This document shows positions 22,681 to 33,570 of a DNA stretch of 64,000 nucleotides, piece by piece (within the stretch, counting starts at the first letter, position 1; each line of letters begins with the position of its first letter). The position numbers and the translations under genes are program-made. Origin of the DNA: Lomentospora prolificans (lineage: Eukaryota > Ascomycota > Sordariomycetes > Microascales > Microascaceae); assembly GCA_029532625.1 (NCBI GenBank), contig JARFXM010000011.1, positions 992,001 to 1,056,000 of the forward strand. Direction: 5' to 3'. The notes under the pieces are model-generated. The model saw only the letters and a program-made list of their open reading frames with translations. It was not told the DNA's origin and searched no databases.

Positions 22681-23631
22681 ATGACCAGCATCACTACCAT
22701 CATCTTCGGCCCCACGGGCGGAGTTGGCGCAGCTGTCGTCAGCACAGTCCACGAGCGGGGCGCAAAAGTGGTCCTGGCCCTCCGCGATCCCCAGAAGCCC
22801 ATCCGCGGCTTCTCGGCCGAGCAAGAACGCGCTGCCGGTTTCGAGAGGGTCCAAGCGGATCTGACCCAGCCCGAGACCATCACCGCGGCCGTCCAAAAGA
22901 CTGGCGCAAAACGAGCGTTTCTCTACGTCGCCTTCGGTCAAACCACCGACAACATGAAAGCCACCATCACGGCTCTCAAGGATGCCGGCATCGAGTTCGT
23001 CGTCCTGCTGAGCAGTGCTTCTGTTCAGAGAGATAAGCGAAGCTATGGGCCAACTGAGTTTGTCCCTTTCGCACATGCTCAGGTGGAGGTTAACCTAGAG
23101 GATGCCTTCGGATCTACCGGGTATGTCGCTGTGCGGCCGACATTCTTCGCCAGCAACGCATTCTGGTGGAAGGATGGAATCAAACAAGGTGACGCTAAGA
23201 TCGCGTTCTCGGAGGCTCTGGCGGACTGGATAACCCCCGAGGACATTGGCAGGGTTTGCGGCTCACTCCTAATCGATGGGCCTCAGGCGCCTGTGGAAAA
23301 TAGTGCGGTTAATATTATTGGGCCAAATCTTATATCCCTGAGGGAAGGAATTGAGATTATTGGACGAGAGATTGGGAAGGATGTCAAGGTGACCGATGTG
23401 GGCGAGCCCGAAGGCATCGAGTATTTCGTCAAGCAGCTCGGGTTTCCCCCGCCATTGGCAGCGGCGCTTGTCAATGAGTTCAAGGACAGAGTCGAGAAGG
23501 GACATTCTAACCCGCTCTTCTCGTCTACTGGCTACCAGGAGGCCATGGCCAATATCTCAAAGTTTGGTGGGAAGCCGCCCATGAGTCTGGTAGAATGGGT
23601 CAAGGAGCACAAGGATGATTTTGGCGCTTAG
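22681..23631 (+). CDS. NmrA-like NAD(P)-binding protein (316 aa)
   Basis: Intronless 316-residue Rossmann-fold protein of the atypical SDR group. The glycine motif GPTGGVGAAV is at residues 10-19, following the first beta strand (TTIIF). The rest shows the NmrA order: VQADLTQPETI (second nucleotide-contact region), FVVLLSSASVQ (where a classical SDR has its catalytic Ser), VRPTFFASN, then a C-terminal lid with VKEHKDDFGA. No canonical YxxxK catalytic pair is evident. Members act as redox-sensing regulators or as small reductases; which applies here is not clear. The start has a good context and a TATA-like box upstream. A second, divergent NmrA-like gene lies at 49337-50374. Confidence 0.87.
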   Translation: MTSITTIIFGPTGGVGAAVVSTVHERGAKVVLALRDPQKPIRGFSAEQERAAGFERVQADLTQPETITAAVQKTGAKRAFLYVAFGQTTDNMKATITALKDAGIEFVVLLSSASVQRDKRSYGPTEFVPFAHAQVEVNLEDAFGSTGYVAVRPTFFASNAFWWKDGIKQGDAKIAFSEALADWITPEDIGRVCGSLLIDGPQAPVENSAVNIIGPNLISLREGIEIIGREIGKDVKVTDVGEPEGIEYFVKQLGFPPPLAAALVNEFKDRVEKGHSNPLFSSTGYQEAMANISKFGGKPPMSLVEWVKEHKDDFGA

Positions 23632-24438
23632 AGAAGGACATTTCCAGGCTATGTAAGAGTAATGCAACTTGCATCGTACTCCTCAAACACAATATGTTTG
23701 GAGAAATACTTCTTTTCGTGCCTTCCTTGGGTTGCAAGCGGCAGGGAGGAAACTTGTCAAGTTATCTTGAACAAGTAAAGGCCAAACGACTCTTTAAAAG
23801 TGATATTATAAACCGGCTACGCTGTTACACGAGACAGGCGCTCCATTGAATACACTCAATAGAATATTAGCTTGAATCATCTTGGACTGGGCCTCGTGAG
23901 TCTGCTGCTCAGGCACGGAATGAAATCGATGCCAGGACGACCCTCGTTAAAAACCGGGCAAAAGGATACCTTTTCCAATCGCTCTGCGATCGGATTGGAG
24001 TGGCCAGATAGTTATATTACAACAAAAACGGGCGAAAAGGAAGATCCCATTCGCAACGTGTCAGAAGCTGGCCAGTTGTCGCGGCTTGGCTCCTATATTA
24101 CCATACTCCATGACTTGTGATCATATTTGGCTCTAGCCACGTCGATTCGGTGTAAGGCATTCATGGCAGCTTGAAATATGTTGATACCTCGTATCTTGAT
24201 CTACGATAAGTATGATTTCGGTGTATATATATTGGTCTTTTTTTTCTTCACTCATGTTACATACCCACAAAGATGGCACCACCTGACTAATCCCGCACCG
24301 CACCTTCCTCTCCCAGGAGCGGGGTTGCTTAGGAATCAACTATATAATGAACTGATAACTCTGAACCTCATATTCTTTTTCACAGATCAACGTTTAAGCA
24401 AACGCCCAGAAAAGGTTTCCACAAAAATCGGCAACAGA
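23632..24438. other. Intergenic, promoter of the deaminase gene
   Basis: Nothing gene-like. CTATATAATG near 24340, about 100 bp before the deaminase ATG, is a plausible TATA box. Confidence 0.45.
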
Positions 24439-24924
24439 ATGGTCATCACAGAAGACGACCGGGGCTACCTACGACAGTGCGTAGAGCTCGCCCGCGAAGC
24501 CCTCGAAGCCGGTGACGCTCCCTTTGGCTCCGTTCTAGTTGACAGCCACGGCCGGGTCCGGTACACCGACCGCAACAGAACCAAGACCAAAGCCGACGTC
24601 ACATGGCATCCTGAATTCACTATTGTGCTGTGGGCGCAAACCCATATGACGGCGGAGGAACGCGCGGCGTCGACGGTGTACACGTCGGGGGAGCACTGCC
24701 AGATGTGTTCGACGGCGCACGGCTATGCTGGTCTAGGTCGGATCGTATTTGCATCCTCCTCTGTCCAATACCGGGAGTGGTTGAGTGAACTCGGTGTCGA
24801 CTCCTCGCCAGTTAGGAGCATCCCGATCAAGGATGTGATTCCAGGTTTAACGGTCGACGGCCCAGACCCAGAGCTAGCTGGCGAGGTCCGGAAATTACAC
24901 GAAAAGAGGCATATGGCGGGATGA
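24439..24924 (+). CDS. Zinc-dependent nucleoside/guanine-type deaminase (161 aa)
   Basis: Cytidine-deaminase-like protein, probably a cytosolic enzyme that hydrolytically deaminates a purine or pyrimidine base or nucleoside. The zinc site is His57-Pro-Glu59 (WHPEFTIVLW), with Glu59 as proton shuttle, and Cys87-x2-Cys90 (TSGEHCQMC). The usual PCxxC has His86 in place of Pro, a variant I associate with the subgroup reading TSGEHCPMC. The N-terminal helix and substrate strand are present (AREALEAGDAPFGSVLV). The open frame extends upstream to 24178, but the upstream part is low-complexity and contains the promoter, so the ATG at 24439 is used. Length fits a single-domain deaminase. Substrate cannot be assigned. 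Confidence 0.85.
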   Translation: MVITEDDRGYLRQCVELAREALEAGDAPFGSVLVDSHGRVRYTDRNRTKTKADVTWHPEFTIVLWAQTHMTAEERAASTVYTSGEHCQMCSTAHGYAGLGRIVFASSSVQYREWLSELGVDSSPVRSIPIKDVIPGLTVDGPDPELAGEVRKLHEKRHMAG

Positions 24925-25429
24925 GCTCTGAGCGGATCGGGTTATTCAGAAATGTTGGAAATTGGAGTGATACGCTGACCAAGAACTCGTGATCACGGGA
25001 GATGACAACAGGGATAGAGGTATACAGCCACGAGCTTCGGATAATAATTCGTACACACTTAGATGGTAACAAACAATTGCTATCCCTCTTCTCCAATTTG
25101 ATCCTTCGAGATTACTGAGTGGCTTTCTCCCCTGTACGATTTCACAAGCGGCCGTAGCAGCAATCCAGAGATTGCCTCTGATCTGTCCAATTCTGGGAAA
25201 TCACCCCGTGGCATGACCGTGGTTGTAAGAAGCGCCATGCATGGGTGTGGAATTAATAGACAGAAAAAGCTGCCGGAAGAATTTGAATTCTTATACTTAC
25301 AATACTTCTCTCCGAAGCCCCTATCGTTCTTTCCAGAGCCTGTATCTACCTGCAGAGTATATCTAGCGCTTTGCCTCCCGATCGAAGGAATCCTTTCTCC
25401 TGCTCTGTCCGAACAAAGAACCAGGGGAA
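24925..25429. other. Intergenic, no gene seen
   Basis: Downstream of the deaminase; short frames only. Confidence 0.5.
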
Positions 25430-25938
25430 TTGGACTCCCTGAGAGACGCATGCGCCAAGCTGGAAACACTTGAAATTAGGCTTCCAGAGAGTATCAGTCT
25501 CAACGATCTTCTACTCTCTGATCAGGACCACAATGACAGCTGCTCTCGCTCAAAGCCCTCTACTCAGACGAGTGGCTCTAAGCTTCAGCCTACCACATGG
25601 AGAGCGCCTCAACTTGTTACGAGAACGGGACCACCACAGACTTAATAACGCATGCTACCCTGCCAATTCACTCACTAGCCATAGTACAGTCGAAGTGCAT
25701 TACACAAGCACGGTTCCGATCTATGATTCTGCACGCTGACGTACTGGAGAGGTTTTCAGGTTCGCTCAGCAGCAAGTTGACCGAGCTGGCTCTTGAATCC
25801 ATCCACCTACACAGCAGAAATTGGAAGAATACAGAAAATATTGCATGCCATCGATTGGGGCCCCGCTATGAAGAGTATGCGTGTAACATCTTCGGAGTTT
25901 TTACGGGTGGTATGGACAGCGATCGCCCTTACCGCTAG
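25430..25938 (+). pseudogene. Degraded F-box/LRR-like protein remnant
   Basis: Plus-strand pieces in successive frames read LDSLRDACAKLETLEIRLP and ESISLNDLLL, then LAQSPLLRRVALSFSLPHG, then MILHADVLERFSGSLSSKL and LTELALESIHLHSRNW. The repeated Leu pattern and the segment order resemble the LRR part of fungal F-box-like proteins such as the intact one at 10381-11619. Frame changes near 25540 and 25650 break it. The F-box end is not seen. Assignment rests on pattern only. Confidence 0.4.
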
Positions 25939-26053
25939 TGTAGTGAGGAAGTAGGAGAAACAAAAAGGAAAATTCAACAAAGGAGGCAGCACAATCTTTG
26001 TAGTTCAGTTTAGCTCAGCCTGTTCTCATACTAGTTACATTGAGAGGGATTCC

Positions 26054-26864
26054 TCATTCCCTGAGATTTATGTCCGTGTTGTATGATGGGGAATAAATTT
26101 CCCCTCGGCCGGTAAAGATCTGAAGGCCGGCTTGCACTTTAGTGAGACATTGACTTTCCACCAACTCTCCCTTCTCTATCAAGTGCTCGATGAAATCCAT
26201 CAAGTCTCCAGAAAAGTCTCGCTCGCTGGATTCTGGAATAAAGGTATAGACGGTAACGCCCATCTCTACTCCCTTATACACCGTATATTTGTCACACTGT
26301 AGGTTAAGAGTGGAAATAGGCTTTGGCTCGCCATTCACCAAGGCGGTAGAAACCGTTGGCGGGTTCCCCCAATGGTTCAGGCGAATGTGGATTCCATATG
26401 TGAAAGCCTCACCGCAGGTCGGACTGAAGAACAAATAGTAACCGAAAGATGCTTTCCCTGTGACGCCTTCTGGATAACTTGCCAGATTTCGTTAGTGTCA
26501 GGAAGGAATCTACCTCACTACTCGGCGGGCTTGGAACTTACAGCCAGATCCAGCTGCTGGGAATGGAATCAATCATCGATATTAGATAGCCCGGAAAGAC
26601 GAGCTGGGTATTGATAAACGACGATCGCGCCTCCCCGTCCGCTGTCCAGTTCCATCGAGTTCCCCACCCAATGCCAGGTCCGATTTCAGGATCGGTATAG
26701 ATGCACTGCCACCCCACCGCGTTGGGATTTATATGCGGGTTGCGAATTGCGTATTTCCCGTCCCTAGCCTGGACAGTCTTGTTGGCACCGCACTCTTCGA
26801 TTAGCTCGCAAGAGGCAATGCCAGCCATAAAAAATCCCAAGAGGTAATATAATAAAAGCTTCAT
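26054..26864 (-). CDS. Secreted GH12-like protein lacking both catalytic glutamates
   Basis: Two exons (minus 26864-26542 and 26477-26054) give 248 residues. The 64-nt intron has donor GTAAGT, branch-like CTAAC and acceptor CAAG. Residues 1-19 are a signal peptide (MKLLLYYLLGFFMAGIASC). The core follows the endoglucanase/xyloglucanase family GH12 order: WGTRWNW, SMIDSIPSSWIWLYPEG, ASFGYYLFFSPTCGEAF, TYGIHIRLNHWG, MGVTVYTFIPE, FSGDLMDFI, KVQAGLQIFTG. In GH12 the nucleophile Glu sits in a Y-E-I-M-I-W type strand, here YGIHIRL (Gly136), and the acid/base Glu in GTExFTG, here GLQIFTG (Gln227). Both are lost while the fold, signal peptide and splicing are kept. It may bind glucans or a plant or host partner without cutting. 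Two decayed relatives lie at 27.5 and 31.3 kb. The family call is by motif order, not alignment. Confidence 0.7.
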
Positions 26865-27539
26865 GGTGTCACTCGGAAACGTTTCCTATTGTTCAAGAAA
26901 ATGACAATCCTGTAGCTGCACGTTGAAAAAGGAGGAGTGGCATGGAACTCACTCTCCCGAGCAAATTGAACTTAAATTTATAGATTTGTGATGAGTTGAG
27001 GATATACGCGTTCTTCACATTGCTTCCAGTTTGTGGGGTTTCGATGATCTTGAGACAGGCTGCGTCAAGGTGCGTTTGTCTGGGGAGCGGTTGTCGCTTC
27101 TGCGGAGTCATAAATTACCAGGAAAAGCCAACCAAACAAGACATTATAGCTCGAGTAGGCTGATTACTATTACGCGCAGAATACTGTAATTAATACTGCT
27201 AGCGGACCACTGAGTCACGGGGGTTTGGTTCGAGAAGACAGAGCGCGCCGCGCTGAATCGCGAAATATTGGGACATTTCCTCATCAGAGCACTTCGGATA
27301 TTAGTGCTGCAAATAGGAATCCAGAGACACCACCGTGCCGTCAAGCAAGGGAAACAATGCTGGGGTATGAAAATCAAGTGGAGACGCTGGCATCGAAACC
27401 ATCGCCGGCTAGCGTTTTTTTGGCTTCAGTTGTCTCGGCTCAAGGCACCAACGCGATCAGAACGACCTTGGCACTAGAGATGTCCATTTTAAACTCAGCA
27501 ATTTCATTAGACACCTAAACGAACCATGGGGTACATCCT
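26865..27539. other. Intergenic, no gene seen
   Basis: Promoter side of the GH12-like gene, then stop-rich sequence. No recognisable domain. Confidence 0.45.
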
Positions 27540-27870
27540 GAGTGCCTAGCAAGCCCTCACGTTCTTCGCGTAATCAACAAAATTCAACAGGTCCCCATCG
27601 AACCCGGCCATGTCCTTTTCGGCGACAAATATAATCACAGTGATACCCCTCTCGGTGCCTTTGCAAACGCGATACTCCGTTAAACGTAGGAGTGATATTT
27701 GATAGAATCGGAACCTCCCCGTCGGATGCTAGGCGGGCTCGGATCTCATAATAAGCGGGACTCCCGCCGCATTCATTGTTTGTGGAGATAAAGTGTCCGA
27801 TAGTGTTCGTGTCTGACTCGGCGTACCTGAGCGGAGAAATACATGTAAGTCTTGTTCTCACACAGTCCTA
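27540..27870 (-). pseudogene. Degraded paralog of the GH12-like protein
   Basis: Minus-strand reading gives HFISTNNECGGSPAYYEIRARLA, then after a 1-nt shift near 27676 VCKGTERGITVIIFVAEKD and GFDGDLLNFVDYAKN, then a stop. These align with the 26-kb gene's FFSPTCGEAFTYGIHIRL, VYKGVEMGVTVYTFIPE and FSGDLMDFI. Here the strand is YYEIRARL, so the nucleophile-position Glu is present, unlike in the intact copy. The N-terminal exon and the acid/base region are not found. Frameshift and truncation make it a pseudogene. Confidence 0.6.
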
Positions 27871-30463
27871 TTCCATTGCTTTTTCGCCTGGCTCGGAATA
27901 CCGGCAGGCAAGGCGGCCATTCTCCCAATGTCGGTGAGGTGGACATCAAGGAATCGTTCAGTTATCCGTGTTCTACATTTCGGTCTTTTAGAAACCTGTA
28001 CTTCCAATATAGGCATCTTCAGTATTTCTCCCGGATGGTAGGTTATCTAGTGAGGTGAACCCTGGGAAATATAGTATGATGAAAAATGTAGCTGGCTTAG
28101 CTCAGAATTCTTCCACATGTAATATTAGTTCCCTAATAACATTATCATTACAAGCCAAATTTAAGCGGTTTCAACCCATAGGGCTATGAGTCCGTAGGAG
28201 TCACACTGGAAGAATCATTTTATCTCACTAGATAGGCGTGTCAAGGCATCTATGAGATCACACTGTCGTTGCATAATATCGCATCTTGGCTTCTCTGAAG
28301 CACCGCTGCACCGGAGTAGCTTAGGGTACCCGGAACCAGCATCAACTGAAAAACAATAAACCACGAAAAAGCCTGTTCAACCTCCCCTGTTACTTTAGCT
28401 ACAGTGTCTATTAGACGACTTCCTTCTTAATACCCTGACAGCGGATTTTGCTCTGAATTCCTCGCAGAAATTTCAGATCACGTGTAATAGGACGAAAGCT
28501 CGGCCCAAGAGCTCAACCCTGATCTACTCAGAGCAGACGAGCTGGAGAATTATATGCGACTGCCAGCAAGCTCATATCGCGACCGTGGTCCAGGCAGGTC
28601 TATACCATATAGCAACTTGCTTGAGCAAGTTTACCCTCATCTACAGCGCGTCATCCTGGAACTGAGTGGCATGCTGTTCCAGTTGAAGATGGCTAGAAAG
28701 CCTGTGGAGTTTTCAATGAACGAATGTTGGAGTAATCATTCTTGACGGTGCACTTCCTATGTAGACGCTACGCTAGGTATTGCTTTGTCTCTTGGAACGT
28801 AAGGGCCGAAAGGGTCATTACTTCATCTCCTCGGTCGACAGTCAGATACGACAGCGAGCTCGGCAGGATTGAGATATTTGCCCCTCTTAGGTTACCTTCT
28901 AATGCTGTCTATGAAGATTCTTCATCCAATCCCTCCTGAAATTCATTCCTGGGGGATTAGTGGACTGATTCATACGTGGATTCGTAGAATGGGACAGAGG
29001 CTTGAATCTGCTCTTCCACACTATACAAGGAAAGGGGTGCCACCTGGATTCCTGAATACGAAACTACATAGAGGACAGGCTCTCGGCTCTATTTGGGGAC
29101 TATATGCCGGTGAAATTTTGCACCCTGGCGACCTACCGGGGTGCCTTCGGGCCTCGGTTGGCGCGGATGGGGAGCTTTCCCCGCAGGGCTGGATCATCGA
29201 CTCCGCCGGGGCAAGCATGGAACCCGGAATCTTAAAAGCTGGACGGAGACGGGGCCACTGGCGTAATCCCGCAAAATACGACTGGGAAACTTGACGAGAT
29301 CAAGAAATCCACTACTTCGTATTCTTCAACTATATCTCGTCTGCGCGCCTCACCCTTACCGCAAAGTAATATGCAGACTGGTTCTTTCCGAGACGGAATT
29401 CACCGATACTATTACTACTTTTCCGAAGATGAAAGGTCAGTTTTATTTGTGTTGCGGCGGGCGGCAGGTTAATGGTAGGTGCGAGCTTGTTGGGAGTGCT
29501 AGGTTCTCATGGCATGACGCTTGGTGTTCGCGAGGCCTCTTTGCGGCGAGATGTTGTCGAGGAGAGGCCGCGCCCCGTGCAAAATCTTTGAATGGTACTG
29601 CGTGCCCACTCTTGATGAGAAGAGATGATCATGTAGGTGCATTGAGGTTTGCCGATCTTCAGTATTTCCCGGTTACAGAGAGATCGAGAAAGTCCACAGG
29701 GAAGGCGCAGTGGAGCAGCTGGCCTACCCTGTCGCTCATGCTCGTATTACCCGACCAGCCACTCTCGCTGGGGTTTCGCCTATTTGGTTGATCTATCCGG
29801 GACTTCACTGCACCATTACATAGCATCTTCCTCTAAATAATTATATTACTGCCCTGCCTTACTACTTACCCAGCAGCCTTCGTATTCATCTATTGTGGGG
29901 AAAAGAAAAATATGGGTACCAGGCTTCGGCATTATGCGGCGGGCCTTATACCGGGATAGGCTAGCTCCGTTCATTTCCCACTGATTAAACCAGACTTGCC
30001 GTCATCGACACATGCGACCCTCGCAAAAGTCCCGTGGTGCGCGCTCAGCGATGAAGTGGAGGAGGGCTGGCTCAACTTGGGTTGATGATGTCAGTCCTGC
30101 GAGGGAGGAAGCCGTGATTTGGACCCTGAGGTGGTCTTAGCCCAGAGCTAAACCTGGTCAGCCCGCCAGCCAGCTGTGGAAACCGATCGGCGCTGTGGAA
30201 GGGGAGAAGGAAGCAGTTGAGATGATGCTGCATCATGCAGGTTCTGCGTGGACGGCTCGATGCCGTATCCCGCACTGACCATTCCAATTGATGAATTTCA
30301 TATAATAAGACACGTCCGCTCCCATCTCAAGAGTACATTCATCATCAGTATCAGTAGTCAATAAACTCAGCAATCGTCTAGACTCATAATACAGATCCTC
30401 ACGTCCTATTCCTCGTTCCAATTTTTCAATTCCCCCAGACTCATTCAAATCTCCCATCACAAT
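27871..30463. other. Decayed region with unassigned coding-like fragments
   Basis: About 2.6 kb with many stops. A 141-codon plus-strand frame at 28869-29294 and fragments such as LSALFGDYMPVKFCTLATYRG (partly in other frames) look like remains of one or more genes, but I cannot name a family. The last ~170 bp are the promoter side of the PhiA-like gene, with ATATAATAAG near 30300 as a possible TATA element. Confidence 0.4.
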
Positions 30464-31072
30464 ATGCAGCTGCGCGCCCTCCTGCCCGCCCTCGTCGGCC
30501 TCGCCACCGCCAGTACCATTGAAGACGGCGATACCTTCAACCTAATGGCTCTCCGCTCCGCCAGCGCCATTCACTTCGCCAACTTCAACGCCGCCCTCAG
30601 CAGCGTATTTCTCCGCCTTCCAGAACAGAACGCCACTTGCAACTCGGAGAGCGACGGCAGCGCCACTTTCTACCTCAAGGACGGTGGCCTCTACCTATAC
30701 GACGATAATAGCGCCGACCCCCAGCAGCTCTTCGTCGATCGCTCCGGCATGGGTAAGTGGACAAAAACAAGTAAAAATAGATCTAGGAGACATGAAGTTG
30801 ATTCTTTCCAACAGGCCAGGGCAAGTTTGGCTACACCACCGGTTCACAGGCCGCTCCCCGTAACAGCGAGCGCGAGACGTTTGAGCTCGACGAGTACGAC
30901 GACCTCACTTTTAACGGCGCTGGCTTCCTTGCCTGCCCCAGCAGCATCGGTGGTGCCTTCAGCGTTTGGGTTAGTGCTGGCGTCGAGAATCCCGGTGGCA
31001 ACGAGGGCTGCCTCGGCATGTCTGTCCGCGCTGTCAAGAATGACGACCCAAACAGCTGCGTATACACTCAAT
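30464..31072 (+). CDS. PhiA-like secreted/cell-wall protein (two exons)
   Basis: Exons 30464-30752 and 30815-31072 join in frame as SGMGQGKFGY, removing a 62-nt GTAAGT...ACAG intron. A signal peptide is visible (MQLRALLPALVGLATAS). The mature part has the pattern of the fungal PhiA family: FNLMALRSASAIHFANFNAA near the start, LYLYDDNSADPQQLFVDRSGMG in the middle, then FLACPSSIGGAFSVWVSAG and a C-terminal Cys strand (DDPNSCVYTQ). PhiA was described in Aspergillus as a cell-wall-associated protein needed for phialide and conidium development; related proteins are abundant, small and secreted. Function here is inferred from the family only. The frame running past the donor to 31177 is intron read-through and a shifted frame. 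Confidence 0.8.
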
Positions 31073-31327
31073 AAAGGATTGTGCAGGGCAGCGCCAAGGG
31101 ACCTTACCCAGGATGCGTGGATAATATCACTTGTGTATAAATGTTCAAAATATTTGATAGATTATATGAAGAAATGATGAATGAGACAACTCCAACAAAC
31201 CTTCAACTCACCCACATCTACTTGGTCACATTGTGTTTGGTTGGCTACGCTTTGCCTCAAAGGCGGGATTCGCCGTGTTGGTCGTTCAGCCCCTCTAACA
31301 GCGAAGGGCTCAATCCAGGCAGAAAAA
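31073..31327. other. 3' flank of the PhiA-like gene, no gene seen
   Basis: Short stop-rich stretch. Confidence 0.4.
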
Positions 31328-31640
31328 CTACCCCGTTTCCATTTCGATTTTAGGATCGATGCCTTCTTTAGCATCATCCCATATCATTTTCAAGTCTCCA
31401 TGAAATTCAGCTCTGACACGATATCTGAAGACTATTCGAAGAGCGGCGGCAAATAGGCAAGGGAAATAACGAGATACTTCTTGCCCAGGGTCCAGGTGAC
31501 CTCCCTGTTGTGGTACCTTGTTCTGCCACGGGTGAGTGTATCTGGCCGCAATCTCTGAAGAGTCTTGAAAATCTTCATGAGGAGGAAACCATATTTCGAT
31601 CCGACCTGAAATCCCAATGTGGTACTTCAAATATTACTCC
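31328..31640 (-). pseudogene. Probable second GH12-like remnant
   Basis: Two overlapping minus-strand frames give RIEIWFPPHEDFQDSSEIAA, then TWTLGKKYLVISLAYLPP, then EFHGDLKMIWDDAKEG. These match in order the strand, the central strand and the FxGDLxxF helix of the GH12-like gene (26 kb) and its 27.5-kb remnant. Frames change at least twice. IEIWF would keep a Glu at the nucleophile position. Weak but ordered similarity; chance cannot be excluded. Confidence 0.35.
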
Positions 31641-33102
31641 GTGGGCCCGATCTTTTGCCTACACTACCGGAACAAGGGCGAATTTGAAGAGGTCCTGCCT
31701 TCAGATCAAAGGATGACCTAACTTGTGAATGTCCCTGATGGGCGGCTCCACGAATATTTGCTCGGATTCATTAAGTAGGTTAGTTGTGTTGGAAAGGATT
31801 AGCACCAAGAACGCGACTAATAATGCGCCAACAGTCCCACTCTACTCAAACCACTAGCATGCATCTAAAGCAGACGATTTCTGGGAGTAAAATAAGGTCT
31901 AATATGCCTTTCGGCGTAAAACGAAGAAGCCTGGCTTCCCCACAGAGCGACACGAGATCAGATGGGGTCCTGGATCTTGCCATGGAAGAAAACTCAATTA
32001 ATACGCACGGTGACGCCGACGATGCCGGCAAAGCCTGACGATGACGATGAACCATATACCCAAGTCTTCCAAGCGGCTAGCATCGTGGTCGTTGCTCGAG
32101 GTTGCCACGGATGTCTACGAAAATGCTTCCATCCCTACCGTGTCATCATATGTCATCGAAAGAGTCCCTTTGGATTTTAAACGACTGCCAGCCAACACCA
32201 GTCAGATTTCAGAAGTGGAATGGACGCAATCACTCTGAGAGGGTTCTGTTTGCAACGCTTTCACCGAGCCAGCTGGTAGAGACTGACAACTTCGATGAAT
32301 CGCAGCCAAATATTTCCCTGCGTTGCCAGGTTCGGGTCTGGCTGGTTCACTTTGGACCCCATATTAAAACTGACAGAAGCAGTAGCTTTAATATGTTAAG
32401 GAAAAGCTCGTCTTTGTCTCCGGGACGGCTCTTATGGCCTCGCCTTTAGCACCCCACATACATCTTAAACCTCATGTCGCTGGAACTTTAACCATGAGAC
32501 ATTTGACTATCGAGATAAGACGCCTTTGGTGGTACGTCCTTTCTTCTGCCTTTCACGGCTTGGAAGGTGCTCCTCGAGTGGTAAAACGCCGGGGACGTCG
32601 ATCAAGACGTGTTCCTCTTGGAGTCTGTCGTGTCTGTCGTATCTGTCCAGGATAACGGGGGTGGGTTGCTGATATCGACTTCCGAAGCATCGAGAGGGGG
32701 CCCAGACACCGCCTACTTTCTTTGCGACTGCCGGCTCGGACCACAATGGTGGTGTCTGTGGACTCTTGGGACGGCCTTCTAGATCTACCTCCGCACACGA
32801 GTTGTTTTCACGACCAGACACAATTGGATGGCATGGATTAGCTGCTACACGCGTCATTTACCAGCAGAAGAACGGTCACGCATTGGCGATTGTCCAAGAC
32901 AGACTCTATTTGGATGTCTCGTAGATGGAGTATTACAGCTATGATAGCACACCATAAATAGTGCTGACTATATTGACCAGGATATCAAGATCCAGTTTTC
33001 GCCTGTCAGATCTGGTGTTGGGCGCACTCTGACCTGTGCGTTCTGCATTCGCCCTTCGTGCCTGGGATTTTGTGTGGCTGTGCCCTGTCCTCTCTGAACA
33101 GT
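31641..33102. other. Decayed region, no gene named
   Basis: Several 60-115-codon frames on both strands (e.g. 32041-32238 plus, with EVATDVYENASIPTVSSYVI). None has a family I recognise. Likely remains of coding sequence. Confidence 0.4.
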
Positions 33103-33570
33103 GGGGTGACATACGACCTGAGGTATGGTGGAGCACCTCACCATGTTCGTATGAACTTGAGTCATACCTCAGGTCAACTTAGGTATCATTCTTTTTCTCT
33201 ATTATATCATGAAAATTCTCACTCCTATTCAATATTACCCTCTTATATACCTTCGTAATCAATTTTAGTTTGATCTAGGTGGCGCCTTCCATTATTTAAA
33301 TTCGATCCTATTCATTGTCTAATTGAAGATAAAATTATTCGTTTTACGATGCTAATTCATATAGAAATTGTTCATTCTTTCCAAACTTATGCAGTTGTGC
33401 CTGGTATATTCTTACTTCACTATAAACACAGCTGTTGGCACCTGTATTATTGGACCCTGTCCTGAGTATAGTGGAGCATAACTCTGGTCAAACTTAATCT
33501 GTTTTACCTGAGGTATGCTTTGCTTACGCAGACACCCCTGCAACCTCAGGTCGTACTTGTATGTCACCCC
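33103..33570. mobile_element. Palindromic TIR element (MITE-like), 468 bp
   Basis: The 12-mer GGGGTGACATAC at 33103-33114 recurs as its exact reverse complement at 33559-33570. Just inside, GACCTGAGGT (left) pairs with ACCTCAGGTC (right). The motif CCTGAGGTAT and its complement appear four times in all (33117, about 33168 reversed, about 33463 as CCTGAGTATAGTGGAGC, about 33508). TCTGAA lies just outside both ends (33093-33098 and 33573-33578), a possible target-site duplication. The middle is AT-rich with no transposase. This is the layout of a small non-autonomous DNA transposon, possibly nested; the superfamily is not clear. Confidence 0.6.

Noticed and set aside
24178..24438. An N-terminal extension of the deaminase
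   Set aside because: The extra 87 codons are hydrophobic, low-complexity and include a TATA-like box; the deaminase domain starts at the ATG at 24439.
26430..26541. A longer intron in the GH12-like gene ending at TTCTTCAG
   Set aside because: It keeps the frame but would remove the conserved ASFGYYLFF segment; the 64-nt intron ending CAAG keeps it and has a good branch site.
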